Assembly (NCBI GenBank): GCA_013153895.1
Contig: JAADDN010000042.1
Coordinates: forward strand, 1 to 26,923
Direction: 5' to 3'
From: Thermoproteota archaeon
GTDB lineage: Archaea; Thermoproteota; Thermoprotei; Thermoproteales; Thermocladiaceae
Length of the DNA: 26,923 nucleotides
Part shown: positions 8,193-15,056 of the stretch, one piece after another
Layout of the letters: each line of letters opens with the position of its first letter
How positions within the stretch are numbered: position 1 is the stretch's first letter
Notes under the pieces: model-generated
Seen by the model: only the letters and a program-made list of their open reading frames with translations
The model's database searches: none
Told to the model about the DNA's origin: nothing
Made by a program: the position numbers and the translations under genes

Positions 8193-8213
8193 CATCCCCA
8201 TATGGGTCAGTAG
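8188..8213 (-). repeat. Kink-turn-like repeat 1.4
   Basis: Minus strand: TACT, GA, CCC, ATAT, GGG, GAT, GA, GGTA. Outer pairs T-A, A-T, C-G and a T/G wobble next to the tandem GA. It includes a perfect box-D sequence (CTGA). It starts at the base following the RAMP-like stop codon at 8214. Confidence 0.6.
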
Positions 8214-8765
8214 CTAGGTAGTTATTGGCCGTATCTCTACTATCTCAGCCTGCCCAAATCCAATATTTCGCCATCCTCCAATTATTATTGTCTTGCCCTT
8301 AAGCTCTATAAGTTTTCTCAATACCTCTTCATCCTCTGTCTCACAGAGACAATATATTTCTGATCCTGGCAGTATTACTTCGACAGTGACTAAAGTAGAT
8401 TGTCCTTGCGGTGTTGTTACGCGGCGTACATATACAGAGATGTTATCCTCAGCGGTGCATGCGGATATTACGCGTAGTAGCGATGATTTTGCACCGAGTC
8501 TCGCTGCACCAGTTAACGCTCCCTTGATAGAAGGCAGTAATGTTGGTTCTATTTTCTTATGCAGCTCACAATACTGTCTTAGAAAAACTCCATCTATGTG
8601 CTGTACTATTTTTTCACCATATTTCTCAGTTAAGTTATATTTAGTAACTATATATTTTATTAGTGGTTTACTGTTGAATGGTGCTTTTATATGTGTTCTA
8701 GCTATTAGCTTTATTATTAGTCTTTTTGTTGTTAGAGAGTTTGGGGTTATGTTTCTTGTTTTCAT
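8214..8765 (-). CDS. RAMP-fold (Cas7-like) protein, stand-alone (183 aa)
   Basis: The C-terminus carries the hallmark of CRISPR RAMP proteins: a glycine-rich loop GGWRNIGFGQAEIVEI at residues 163-178. It is preceded by VEVILPGSEIYCLCE (about 128-142), like the strand before the final helix in Csm3/Cmr4-type proteins, then a short helix (145-156). Earlier, LLPSIKGALTGAAR (77-89) matches the PGSSIKGALR motif of Cas7-type RAMPs. At 183 residues it is shorter than most Cas7 proteins (about 220-300). No other cas gene and no standard CRISPR array is nearby. The start is supported by a TATA box 26.5 bases upstream. The kink-turn array begins directly after the stop. Possible roles (inference): a decoy subunit blocking host type III effectors, or an RNA-binding protein acting on the array. 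A non-Cas ferredoxin-like fold is the alternative. Confidence 0.55.
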   Translation of the reverse strand: MKTRNITPNSLTTKRLIIKLIARTHIKAPFNSKPLIKYIVTKYNLTEKYGEKIVQHIDGVFLRQYCELHKKIEPTLLPSIKGALTGAARLGAKSSLLRVISACTAEDNISVYVRRVTTPQGQSTLVTVEVILPGSEIYCLCETEDEEVLRKLIELKGKTIIIGGWRNIGFGQAEIVEIRPITT

Positions 8766-8787
8766 CTTGTTTAAAGTTGTTTAAAGG

Positions 8788-8795
8788 ATTTTTAA
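8788..8795 (-). promoter_or_regulatory. TATA box for the RAMP-like gene
   Basis: TTAAAAAT on the minus strand, centred 26.5 bases before the ATG at 8765; leaderless. A transcript from here would run through the gene into array 1. Confidence 0.55.
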
Positions 8796-8814
8796 GTTTT
8801 TCCTTCTCGGGAAG

Positions 8815-9882
8815 TTAGATTAGGTTCCACTCTATCCTAATGCGTTTCAATACTGGGGCTATATACCTCCTAGCTAGGCGTAGGAGTCTTCTTTGAAAGG
8901 TGTTGAACCATGTGTTCATGTTTTTGCGTAGGTTCTCTATCTTTGCTTCTTCTGATACATTCTGTTGAGGAACTATTTTCTCTATATTCTTAGTAAGTAA
9001 TTTATAGAAGAATCCTAGTCCTGAACATGTTACGGACTTGGTTGGATGGTATGTGAAGAAGACTACTATAGGTATCCACTTACCATTGCTATACATTAGT
9101 ATTGCTATTCCACTGTTATCATATCCATATTTTCCAGATGCAGAGAAGGGTCTGACAACTCCAGCATATTTAAACACATGTATTATTATTGCTTTAAAAT
9201 TGTTAAGTCCTACCTCTCTTAGCGCCTTATTAAATAGTTCAGCTATTGTTGTCTCATAGTTCCATGTGTTATTATAGTTAAATATTAACTGTGCTGCTAC
9301 TCTAGGGAACTGTAGAAGTTTCTCATATACTTCCTTACTTAAAGTTGGAACACTATGGGGAATACCTACTTCTACTATTCCCTCATCTTCGTAGGCGGTC
9401 ATCTGTGTAGGTTTAAGCTTGATTTTCACGTTCTCCTGTTCCTGCTTTTTCAACTTCTGTAACTGTTGACCAAGCTTTTCTTCTACTTCTTCTTTAAGTT
9501 CTTTTAGAAGATTTTCTAATTTATTAATAATATCGTTAGGGTGCTTATATATTTCTCCTTCTAGTACCGCTAGTTTGTTATAAATATCTTGAAAGTATGG
9601 TCTAACATTTTCAGGTAAGCTGTTTAAAATATTTTTAATCTCTTGTACAAGCTTCTCAGCTTCCAGCTTATATCCTGATACTGTAGCCAGCTCTCCAGCC
9701 CATTTACCTGTTAGTAGGAGCTCTCGTATTATGTTCTTTCTCAAGTGTGGAGGAACCTTCCTAAGTAGATGTCTAAGATGGTTTATGAAAAATGATGCCT
9801 TCTTGAAGCCAGCAATGTAGTGTATGTGTGATAGCTCTTCAAGCTCCTGAACAACTTCACTACTACAGAGAGCCATATTCAT
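8815..9882 (-). CDS. Coiled-coil protein, paralogue B (355 aa)
   Basis: Paralogue of the 5227-6354 gene. The first 140 residues and last 25 residues align, including GFKKAS, GKW, RPYFQDIYNKLA and the closing EWNLI. The middle (about 165-300) is a different globular domain, with an aromatic HVFKYAGVVRPF stretch and a GKYGYDNSGIAILMYSNGKW segment that looks like beta hairpins. A Glu/Lys/Gln-rich coiled coil precedes it (about 115-155). Two starts are possible: ATG 9882, which aligns with the paralogue's first residue, and ATG 9876, which fits the TATA box near 9902 better. Likely the same type of structural or assembly protein as paralogue A, with a changed head. Function unknown. Confidence 0.75.
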   Translation of the reverse strand: MNMALCSSEVVQELEELSHIHYIAGFKKASFFINHLRHLLRKVPPHLRKNIIRELLLTGKWAGELATVSGYKLEAEKLVQEIKNILNSLPENVRPYFQDIYNKLAVLEGEIYKHPNDIINKLENLLKELKEEVEEKLGQQLQKLKKQEQENVKIKLKPTQMTAYEDEGIVEVGIPHSVPTLSKEVYEKLLQFPRVAAQLIFNYNNTWNYETTIAELFNKALREVGLNNFKAIIIHVFKYAGVVRPFSASGKYGYDNSGIAILMYSNGKWIPIVVFFTYHPTKSVTCSGLGFFYKLLTKNIEKIVPQQNVSEEAKIENLRKNMNTWFNTFQRRLLRLARRYIAPVLKRIRIEWNLI

Positions 9883-9897
9883 CTACCTTCTTTTCAC

Positions 9898-9908
9898 CAT
9901 ATTTAAAA
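9898..9908 (-). promoter_or_regulatory. TATA box for coiled-coil paralogue B
   Basis: TTTTAAATATG on the minus strand. Its downstream part is centred about 25.5 bases before the ATG at 9876, favouring that codon over ATG 9882. Confidence 0.4.
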
Positions 9909-9925
9909 GTTGTATATTGAAGCTA

Positions 9926-10528
9926 TCAGTAATATATTAAATAACTCTTCAGGTTCTTTAAATAATCTACTAACAGATCTATATAGCTATCAAAAACTTT
10001 GCATAGTGATTTGAAGGAGATGTTTCTCAGTGTTTCTGGATTGAGCGGTTCGACCATTATTATTATATCTTCTAGAGGTCTAACAACTGTCTTACCTTTC
10101 CTCTCTATAGATAATAGTCTCCTGTTTAAATATATCGTTAATGGGTTTGTCAATAATACGTATGTGTTTAATGTTGGTGGTTCAAGTCTTGTAATGTAGT
10201 GAGCCTCTTTTACTGGTAGATTCTTTCTATATGTTTCCAATATTTTTCTAGCAGCTTTCTCCAATATTATACTAGGCTCAACATGTTCCTTCTCAACATA
10301 TAGTGGTCGCCTATGTTCTAGCTCTAACATGTTAGCTATATAGAATATTGGGCTCTCTGCCACATAGCTCTCCAATATTTTAGGTATCTGCTTCTCCAAG
10401 ACGAAGAATATTGGCGGTATCGTGCTAGTCATAACGATCTTAGACGGGTAGAACTCTTCTCCTAGCACTGCTATAGGGTACTCCAACACGTCTAGATACT
10501 TGCCATAACTAGACCAGAAGAATGACAT
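9926..10528 (-). CDS. Unknown protein (200 aa)
   Basis: No family recognised. The protein is mixed alpha/beta and soluble, with a central Glu/Arg/Lys-rich helix (about 85-105, EKAARKILETYRKN) and a Tyr-rich helical C-terminus (KSLCKVFDSYIDLLVDYLKN). Cysteine is nearly absent and there is no signal peptide or membrane segment. It lies between coiled-coil paralogue B and the Tyr-rich helical gene, on the same strand, 43 bases before paralogue B, so it may be co-transcribed. Only a poor TATA-like sequence (GAAATAG) is seen upstream. The ATG at 10528 is the first in frame. Confidence 0.6.
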   Translation of the reverse strand: MSFFWSSYGKYLDVLEYPIAVLGEEFYPSKIVMTSTIPPIFFVLEKQIPKILESYVAESPIFYIANMLELEHRRPLYVEKEHVEPSIILEKAARKILETYRKNLPVKEAHYITRLEPPTLNTYVLLTNPLTIYLNRRLLSIERKGKTVVRPLEDIIIMVEPLNPETLRNISFKSLCKVFDSYIDLLVDYLKNLKSYLIYY

Positions 10529-10588
10529 AGGTAAAATGGTTCATACCCCCTATTTCATCTTCCTCATCTAGATACAGTTATCATCCTA

Positions 10589-11254
10589 TCAATGTTGTAG
10601 TGCTCTCCATGCAGCCTGGCTCTCCATTTCCTGTAACGATTGTCTAAATGTTTTTAGACCCCTCTTAATGAGGTGATACGGCCCTCTTGGGCTGATATAT
10701 ATGTAGTACATTCCTGCTAGTATTGCCTGTCCAGTACTGTAGTCCACATGTTGTAATAGTCTTTTTCCTGCTTTTGTTTCTGCTAGTTTCCAGCTTGTTG
10801 AGAATACTTTGGGCAGCATCTGCCCCGTATAGTATAATGCAAGGTCTAGCCCAGATATTCCATATAGGTTGTAGAATAGGGTTAATGTCCTATGCCAGAG
10901 CTCGTATAGTGTTCTAGCATATCTGTTCTCTGCTGCCTGGTTGAACCTGTCTTTCAAATATAGAAATGGGTTATATAGGAAGTATTCTACTGCTCCTTCC
11001 CTAAGAAGCTCGCTTCCTAGTACTCCACCGTACGTGTTTATTAGGTTGAAGAGAGGAGTATTCTCTAGATACTGTAATGATACTCCACGCATTAATTGCC
11101 TATTCAGATAGTGTATGCCCCTATTTAACTGGGGATACAGGTATCTAGGGAGGAACCACCTGTTGAATTTGACTAGGCTTCTACATACTTCTTCCACTCT
11201 TGATCTAGGGAAACGTTCTATTAAGTAATCATAGAACGTATATATCTTCTCCAC
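10589..11254 (-). CDS. Tyr-rich helical protein (about 221 aa), unknown
   Basis: The start is uncertain. The longest frame begins with ATG at 11269, but the only good TATA box (centred 11280.5) sits 26.5 bases before a GTG at 11254, the spacing seen at other genes here, so GTG is preferred. The protein is almost wholly helical and rich in Tyr, Leu and Arg. It contains FLPRYLY, YNPFLY and NLYGISGLDL, and ends in a Gly/Tyr-rich segment (AILAGMYYIYISPRGPY) plus a basic helix. The same small motifs occur in the protein at 12548 (FVPRYAY, RYNPFLY, NSMYGINY, and an ending VGAYGASVPY plus helix), so the two may be distant relatives. A DNA-binding or capsid-type protein is possible, not shown. Confidence 0.6.
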   Translation of the reverse strand: MEKIYTFYDYLIERFPRSRVEEVCRSLVKFNRWFLPRYLYPQLNRGIHYLNRQLMRGVSLQYLENTPLFNLINTYGGVLGSELLREGAVEYFLYNPFLYLKDRFNQAAENRYARTLYELWHRTLTLFYNLYGISGLDLALYYTGQMLPKVFSTSWKLAETKAGKRLLQHVDYSTGQAILAGMYYIYISPRGPYHLIKRGLKTFRQSLQEMESQAAWRALQH

Positions 11255-11273
11255 AATGAGAACACTCATCTAT

Positions 11274-11286
11274 CAGTTTTAAACTG
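11274..11286 (-). promoter_or_regulatory. Palindromic TATA region upstream of the Tyr-rich gene
   Basis: CAGTTTTAAACTG is a perfect inverted repeat around a single base. Its TTTTAAAC core acts as the TATA box for a leaderless GTG start at 11254. The symmetric flanks could also be an operator. The rest of the gap to 11395 shows no other feature. Confidence 0.4.
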
Positions 11287-11395
11287 CTCATCTCTCTAGA
11301 AGACACCATCTAACACATACTCGACCATATATTGGTATAACTATTCTAAAAATATGACTCAACAATACGTTTATAGTAAGTTGCGGGAGTACATA

Positions 11396-11878
11396 TTATC
11401 TCCTATATACGTAGGCTATATATATTGCTAGTACTAGTAGAAGTACTATTACTAATGCTGTTGGTAGCCATGCTAGATCCATGTTTACTGTGGATGATAC
11501 TGGTGGTGTTGGTAGAAGCTCGACGTAGTATTTTCCAGGGTTTATGATTATTTCTCTGCTGCAGACTACTACTGACTGGTTTATTTTCATGTTTAGTGGT
11601 ACAATGCTGATACATGTTCCTGGTTCTACGATTAGTACTGCTTTTCCCTGTTTTCCAGTGTTTAGCACGGTCATTAGTAGGCTTGTTCCTGTGTGATATA
11701 TTATGTAGGTCATACCTGACTTGAACTCATATACTTGATGTAACACCATGCTTTCTTCTGCGCTTGTGAACGACATTATGTGGTATGTTAATGAGTATAT
11801 GTTGCTCATGAGCCAGAAATATATTACTAAGAATCCTACCAGTATTACGAAGAGTATTACTGCGAAGAGCAGCTTCAT
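11396..11878 (-). CDS. Bitopic membrane protein with two terminal helices (160 aa)
   Basis: A hydrophobic segment at residues 2-24 (LLFAVILFVILVGFLVIYFW) and another at about 133-157 (WLPTALVIVLLLVLAIYIAYVY) ending in RR bracket a domain of about 105 residues. That domain is Ser/Thr/Val-rich with two or three Cys and probably lies outside the cytoplasm. No family recognised. The start ATG at 11878 is supported by a TATA box that is a perfect palindrome (TATTAATA) shared with the divergent gene at 11929. A virion-envelope or membrane-remodelling role is speculative. Confidence 0.7.
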   Translation of the reverse strand: MKLLFAVILFVILVGFLVIYFWLMSNIYSLTYHIMSFTSAEESMVLHQVYEFKSGMTYIIYHTGTSLLMTVLNTGKQGKAVLIVEPGTCISIVPLNMKINQSVVVCSREIIINPGKYYVELLPTPPVSSTVNMDLAWLPTALVIVLLLVLAIYIAYVYRR

Positions 11879-11898
11879 GGTAGGTATGTTGAGTCTGG

Positions 11899-11906
11899 TA
11901 TTAATA
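11899..11906. promoter_or_regulatory. Bidirectional palindromic TATA box (TATTAATA)
   Basis: A perfect palindrome centred 24.5 bases from the ATG at 11878 (minus) and 26.5 bases from the ATG at 11929 (plus). One box appears to serve both divergent leaderless genes; the start codons are 51 bases apart. Confidence 0.6.
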
Positions 11907-11928
11907 GTGGTTGCTCTCTAACTCCTCT

Positions 11929-12522
11929 ATGAGACTGGTAATTGGGGATGTACCACTACTTGTAAAACTATCAGATAGGTTAGAGATAGATCATGTGTTG
12001 AATCCTTTTACACCATCAAACTATAGGCGAGTTAAGGTTGTTAGTGGTAATAGAATGATTGAGGAGCTTGGAAAGTCTCTTCTAACAGTTGGTACAAACT
12101 TCGCTGTTCAGTTGCTAGAACTAGAGGGTGCTGAGCTAGCTAATTATCTTTCCAATCTTGTTCTAAATATTTTAAATACTGTTAACGCTCTATCAGATAT
12201 TGACCTAACCATACTAGACATGTTATCGCTGTTTCTCCTAGATCATGTTGATCAGCTTAGAAAGATTGAGATCGTGCTCATGTTGGTGCCTGATACGCCA
12301 GTACCAGCATATAGAGGCATGCTAGGACTAGTGAAGACTGTACTGAGGAAGGAGGCTATTATTGATGATGAAGCTATTAATCTCTATGTCAAGTTCAATA
12401 TTAGGAGCATTCTTGACCTCATAGAGCGGGCAGGTATTATTGATAAGGTTAAACAGTTTAGCAATGTTAAGCTTGTCTACTCACTCGATGAGGCTGTCCG
12501 CTTCCTAGAGAAGAGAACTTGA
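11929..12522 (+). CDS. Unknown helical protein (197 aa)
   Basis: The open frame could begin with TTG at 11911, but the ATG at 11929 lies 26.5 bases after the shared TATA box and is chosen. The protein begins MRLVIGDVPLLVKL. It is mainly helical, Leu/Ile/Asp-rich and acidic in the middle (NALSDIDLTILDMLSLFLL), with no Cys, signal or membrane segment. No motif that I recognise. The next gene begins 26 bases downstream on the same strand, so the two probably form an operon. Confidence 0.65.
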   Translation: MRLVIGDVPLLVKLSDRLEIDHVLNPFTPSNYRRVKVVSGNRMIEELGKSLLTVGTNFAVQLLELEGAELANYLSNLVLNILNTVNALSDIDLTILDMLSLFLLDHVDQLRKIEIVLMLVPDTPVPAYRGMLGLVKTVLRKEAIIDDEAINLYVKFNIRSILDLIERAGIIDKVKQFSNVKLVYSLDEAVRFLEKRT

Positions 12523-12547
12523 AAAGTCTTCAAGAGCATGATCTAAC

Positions 12548-13309
12548 ATGGGTAGGCTAGCTAGTGCTCAGAGGAGCGTGAAGACTGGAGATGAGAGCTC
12601 TACTTCACATATAAATGTTCCTTCTAGAGTAATGGCAGTCATAGGAAACAACCCATTTCTCTCTAATGTAGAAGAGAAGTATAGAGGAAACGTTGCTAGA
12701 GGACTAGCATATTTTAACTATTATGGAGGTAAAGTATATGGTGAAAACTATCTCTCTGCATTCCGTAGATGTCTAGGGCTAGCTCTTCTGAATCTAGCGA
12801 ATCTAGTAAATAGTATGTATGGTATAAACTATGAGCAGCTTCTGAAGAGGAAGAACCTGAGAGAGACGTTAAGTGAACTGTATTCGGGTTCTAGAGAAGC
12901 AATGTTTAGACTAGTTCGCTATAATCCATTCCTCTATGAGGCACATAGGGAGGGCAATGAGCTGTATATTGATTTTAGTGGTAAAGCAGGCTCACCATAT
13001 AGTGAAGAGGCGTGGAAACTTTTCAACTCAACTGTAGGTTATGTACGCAATCTAGGTGTTAGAGGTGGTGGAGAATTCTTCTACAGGATCTTCCCCTATT
13101 TAACGTTTTCTCTATACACGTTCGTGCCACGTTACGCATATGCAAAAGCAATGAACTATCTATGGGAGAAGGAGAGTCAGTTCCCATCGGGAGTAGTATA
13201 CTTGATGGGTGTTGGTGCGTATGGTGCCTCTGTTCCATATAGTGCATATTATTCTGAGATGAGTAAGAGGTTAGGTAAACTGTGGCGGGAGATTCAGAGT
13301 AGTCTCTAA
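12548..13309 (+). CDS. Tyr/Gly-rich helical protein (253 aa), unknown
   Basis: A short Ser/Thr-rich N-terminal tail (residues 1-25) leads to an aromatic-rich helical body. NPFL occurs twice (NNPFLSNVEEKY at about 34 and RYNPFLY at about 118), which may mark an internal repeat. FVPRYAY lies near 195 and a Gly/Tyr-rich segment (MGVGAYGASVPYSAYY) precedes the final basic helix. These elements recur in the 10589-11254 protein in a different order. There is no catalytic motif, and the high Tyr/Asn/Gly with few Cys would suit a structural protein. The last four bases overlap the convergent MoxR gene's stop. Confidence 0.65.
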   Translation: MGRLASAQRSVKTGDESSTSHINVPSRVMAVIGNNPFLSNVEEKYRGNVARGLAYFNYYGGKVYGENYLSAFRRCLGLALLNLANLVNSMYGINYEQLLKRKNLRETLSELYSGSREAMFRLVRYNPFLYEAHREGNELYIDFSGKAGSPYSEEAWKLFNSTVGYVRNLGVRGGGEFFYRIFPYLTFSLYTFVPRYAYAKAMNYLWEKESQFPSGVVYLMGVGAYGASVPYSAYYSEMSKRLGKLWREIQSSL

Positions 13310-15006
13310 CCTATTGTTGATAATACTTTTACGAATGCTGTTCTAAGTTTCTTGAGGAGAGTCTTCTTCTCTTCCATGTTTTCTATCTTATATACATAGT
13401 CTAGAATCTTATCATATATATGTACTAGACTGTTTATCAGCTTCTCTTTGTCTCTGAGCTCGCTGTAGAGGGCGTTTGCTAGTGATGTAAGTAGCAGTTC
13501 TAGATCTAGCTCATCTAGCTTGCCTTCTCGTATTAATTGCACTAGTTTGCTAATGTTTTCTGGTGTTAACTTGTTTGCAAGGTAGTAGCCTAGTTCTAGT
13601 AGCATTCTGCTACGTATTATTGGTTCTATTCCCTTAGCTTCAGCGTTTCTCAACGTTTCTAACCATTTTGATGGTTCTTCCAGTATTTCCTCTGGCTTAG
13701 GCACCTCGTGTTCCACGTAGAGTCTAAGTCTCTCTATGTCTGTCGGTGCTAGAAGACCCTTAGCTATTCCTAGACCTATCCTATATATTACAGGTATCTT
13801 CTCTTCTGGTGGAAGGTTCAGCGCATAGTAGTAATCTGCTAGTGTAAGTAGCCAGCGTACTAGTCCTGCAGGGGTTGTAAATGGTGTTGACTGTTCTGCA
13901 GCAATCATCATCTGTTCCGTAGGTGATATTGTTCTTCCGCTAGCTGTTACAGCTCTATAGAGCAGGTACAGCTCGAATGGTAGCTCCCTGCCAGTCTCCT
14001 TGTAGTATTTTACTGCGGCATAGTTCCATACTTGTTCTGGTGTTGGTACTGTCACCTCTATTATGAATCCTCTCCTATATGTTGGTATTGGTGCCCTACG
14101 TACAGCCTCATTATATTCAGGCGGATTCCATATCAATATTAGACGAGTGAGAGGATTAAGCTGCTGTGACTGCCATGTTCTCTGTCCTGTCAGCGCCATA
14201 ATGTACTGCTCAACGAACTCTGGAAAAGCCTGCAACGCCTCGTCTATGACTAGGAACCCTATTGGTAGCTTCTCTACTAGTTTACTAATTATGTTTCTGC
14301 TAGCTGGCTCACCATAGAGTAGAGACATCTCGAGCTCTCTCAGGTTCCCCCCACGCGTAGAGTATTCCTCTTCAAGTTCCTGTAATGCCTCTCGTATTGC
14401 TTCTCTAGGTGGTACATGTATAGCGATCTCTGGTGGCAGTATCCATGATTGTACAATGTTTCTAGCTTCTGCAAGCTCTCTAGCTGGCACATGTGTGAGT
14501 ATTGGTAGTGCATAGTATTCACGGGTTATCTGTCCTCCAGTAATGTAGCTGTATAGTACATATTTCTGAGGGTTCTTATACACCTCATTGTAAAGTTCCT
14601 CGAAGTCTCTTAGATTTCTAACATATTGTCTAACATCTATTAGTTCCCTATCTAGGAGCTCTGCTAGTCTTATCGGTATCCTAACGAGGCTGCTTGTCTT
14701 TCCTCCTCCAGGGGGGCCGACAATGTATGTTGGTACTAGTGGTGGTACTGCTGCTAGTACTATCGCTAGCTCGTCAGGTGTTACTGTTAGTCTGTTCTGC
14801 TCGCTTGCTCTCCATAATAGGTCTGCTAGTAGCTTAGCTGTTCTTGGTGTTAAGTTCCTGTTCATGTACCAGAAGCTTAATAATTCGTCAAGAATGTCGC
14901 TCAGCTGTTCTTCTCTTGTTGTTATGTATTGAGCTATCTGTTCACTCTTAGTTAGCGGCTGCACTTGTTCCTCAACCTCGCTCCTTCTTCTATATTGTAG
15001 AGGCAC
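13306..15006 (-). CDS. MoxR-type AAA+ ATPase, first copy (566 aa)
   Basis: Walker A GPPGGGKT at residues 97-104, Walker B FLVIDE at 251-256, a sensor-1 Asn in LILIWNPPEYNE (Asn294) and Arg311/Arg312 as arginine-finger candidates. It has a long N-terminal helical extension and a large C-terminal helical region (about 380-566), longer than the usual 300-380 residue MoxR. AAA+ MoxR proteins work with VWA proteins as chaperones that remodel or insert metal into targets. The partner VWA gene is directly divergent. The start is GTG at 15006, 25.5 bases from a TTTTAAAA box shared with that gene. In Acidianus two-tailed virus a MoxR/VWA pair has been linked to tail development, making a virion-maturation role reasonable. 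Confidence 0.85.
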   Translation of the reverse strand: MPLQYRRRSEVEEQVQPLTKSEQIAQYITTREEQLSDILDELLSFWYMNRNLTPRTAKLLADLLWRASEQNRLTVTPDELAIVLAAVPPLVPTYIVGPPGGGKTSSLVRIPIRLAELLDRELIDVRQYVRNLRDFEELYNEVYKNPQKYVLYSYITGGQITREYYALPILTHVPARELAEARNIVQSWILPPEIAIHVPPREAIREALQELEEEYSTRGGNLRELEMSLLYGEPASRNIISKLVEKLPIGFLVIDEALQAFPEFVEQYIMALTGQRTWQSQQLNPLTRLILIWNPPEYNEAVRRAPIPTYRRGFIIEVTVPTPEQVWNYAAVKYYKETGRELPFELYLLYRAVTASGRTISPTEQMMIAAEQSTPFTTPAGLVRWLLTLADYYYALNLPPEEKIPVIYRIGLGIAKGLLAPTDIERLRLYVEHEVPKPEEILEEPSKWLETLRNAEAKGIEPIIRSRMLLELGYYLANKLTPENISKLVQLIREGKLDELDLELLLTSLANALYSELRDKEKLINSLVHIYDKILDYVYKIENMEEKKTLLKKLRTAFVKVLSTIG

Positions 15007-15027
15007 ATGTATTAGATCCTCAATCTA

Positions 15028-15035
15028 TTTTAAAA
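15028..15035. promoter_or_regulatory. Bidirectional palindromic TATA box (TTTTAAAA) between MoxR and VWA genes
   Basis: A perfect palindrome centred exactly 25.5 bases from the GTG at 15006 (minus) and 25.5 bases from the ATG at 15057 (plus). One TATA box appears to drive both halves of the pair, which would couple their expression. The 51-base start-to-start distance equals that at 11878/11929. Confidence 0.65.
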
Positions 15036-15056
15036 GGTGTTACCGCTATAATAAAT

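Larger units (their letters stand above)
7904..8213 (-). repeat. Array 1: four kink-turn-like hairpin repeats, about 91-103 bases apart
   Basis: Four copies of one motif fill the 413-base gap 7801-8213. On the minus strand each reads GA, CCC(C), a loop of 4-7 bases, GGG(G), GAT, GA, with extra pairing outside. TCAT (plus strand) of the copies starts at 7907, 7998, 8089 and 8192, so spacing is 91, 91 and 103. Sequence between copies is unique. The stem plus GAT bulge plus opposed GA/GA is the kink-turn consensus bound by archaeal L7Ae. The array begins right after the stop of the RAMP-like gene on the same strand, so it may be in its 3' untranslated region. Alternatives: operators, replication iterons, or chance conservation through a small reading frame (7907-8164). 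Confidence 0.7.

Noticed and set aside
7904..8213. Standard CRISPR array
   Set aside because: The repeats are only about 18-24 bases and vary in stem sequence and length, and the gaps are about 70 bases; no leader or adaptation genes. It does not fit a CRISPR array.
7904..8213. Box C/D guide RNAs in tandem
   Set aside because: Some copies contain CTGA next to the stem, but I could not place a matching C box and D box 12 bases on either side; only the kink-turn itself is supported.
8293..8784. 163-codon plus-strand frame opposite the RAMP-like gene
   Set aside because: The opposite strand has clear RAMP motifs and a TATA box; this frame has neither.
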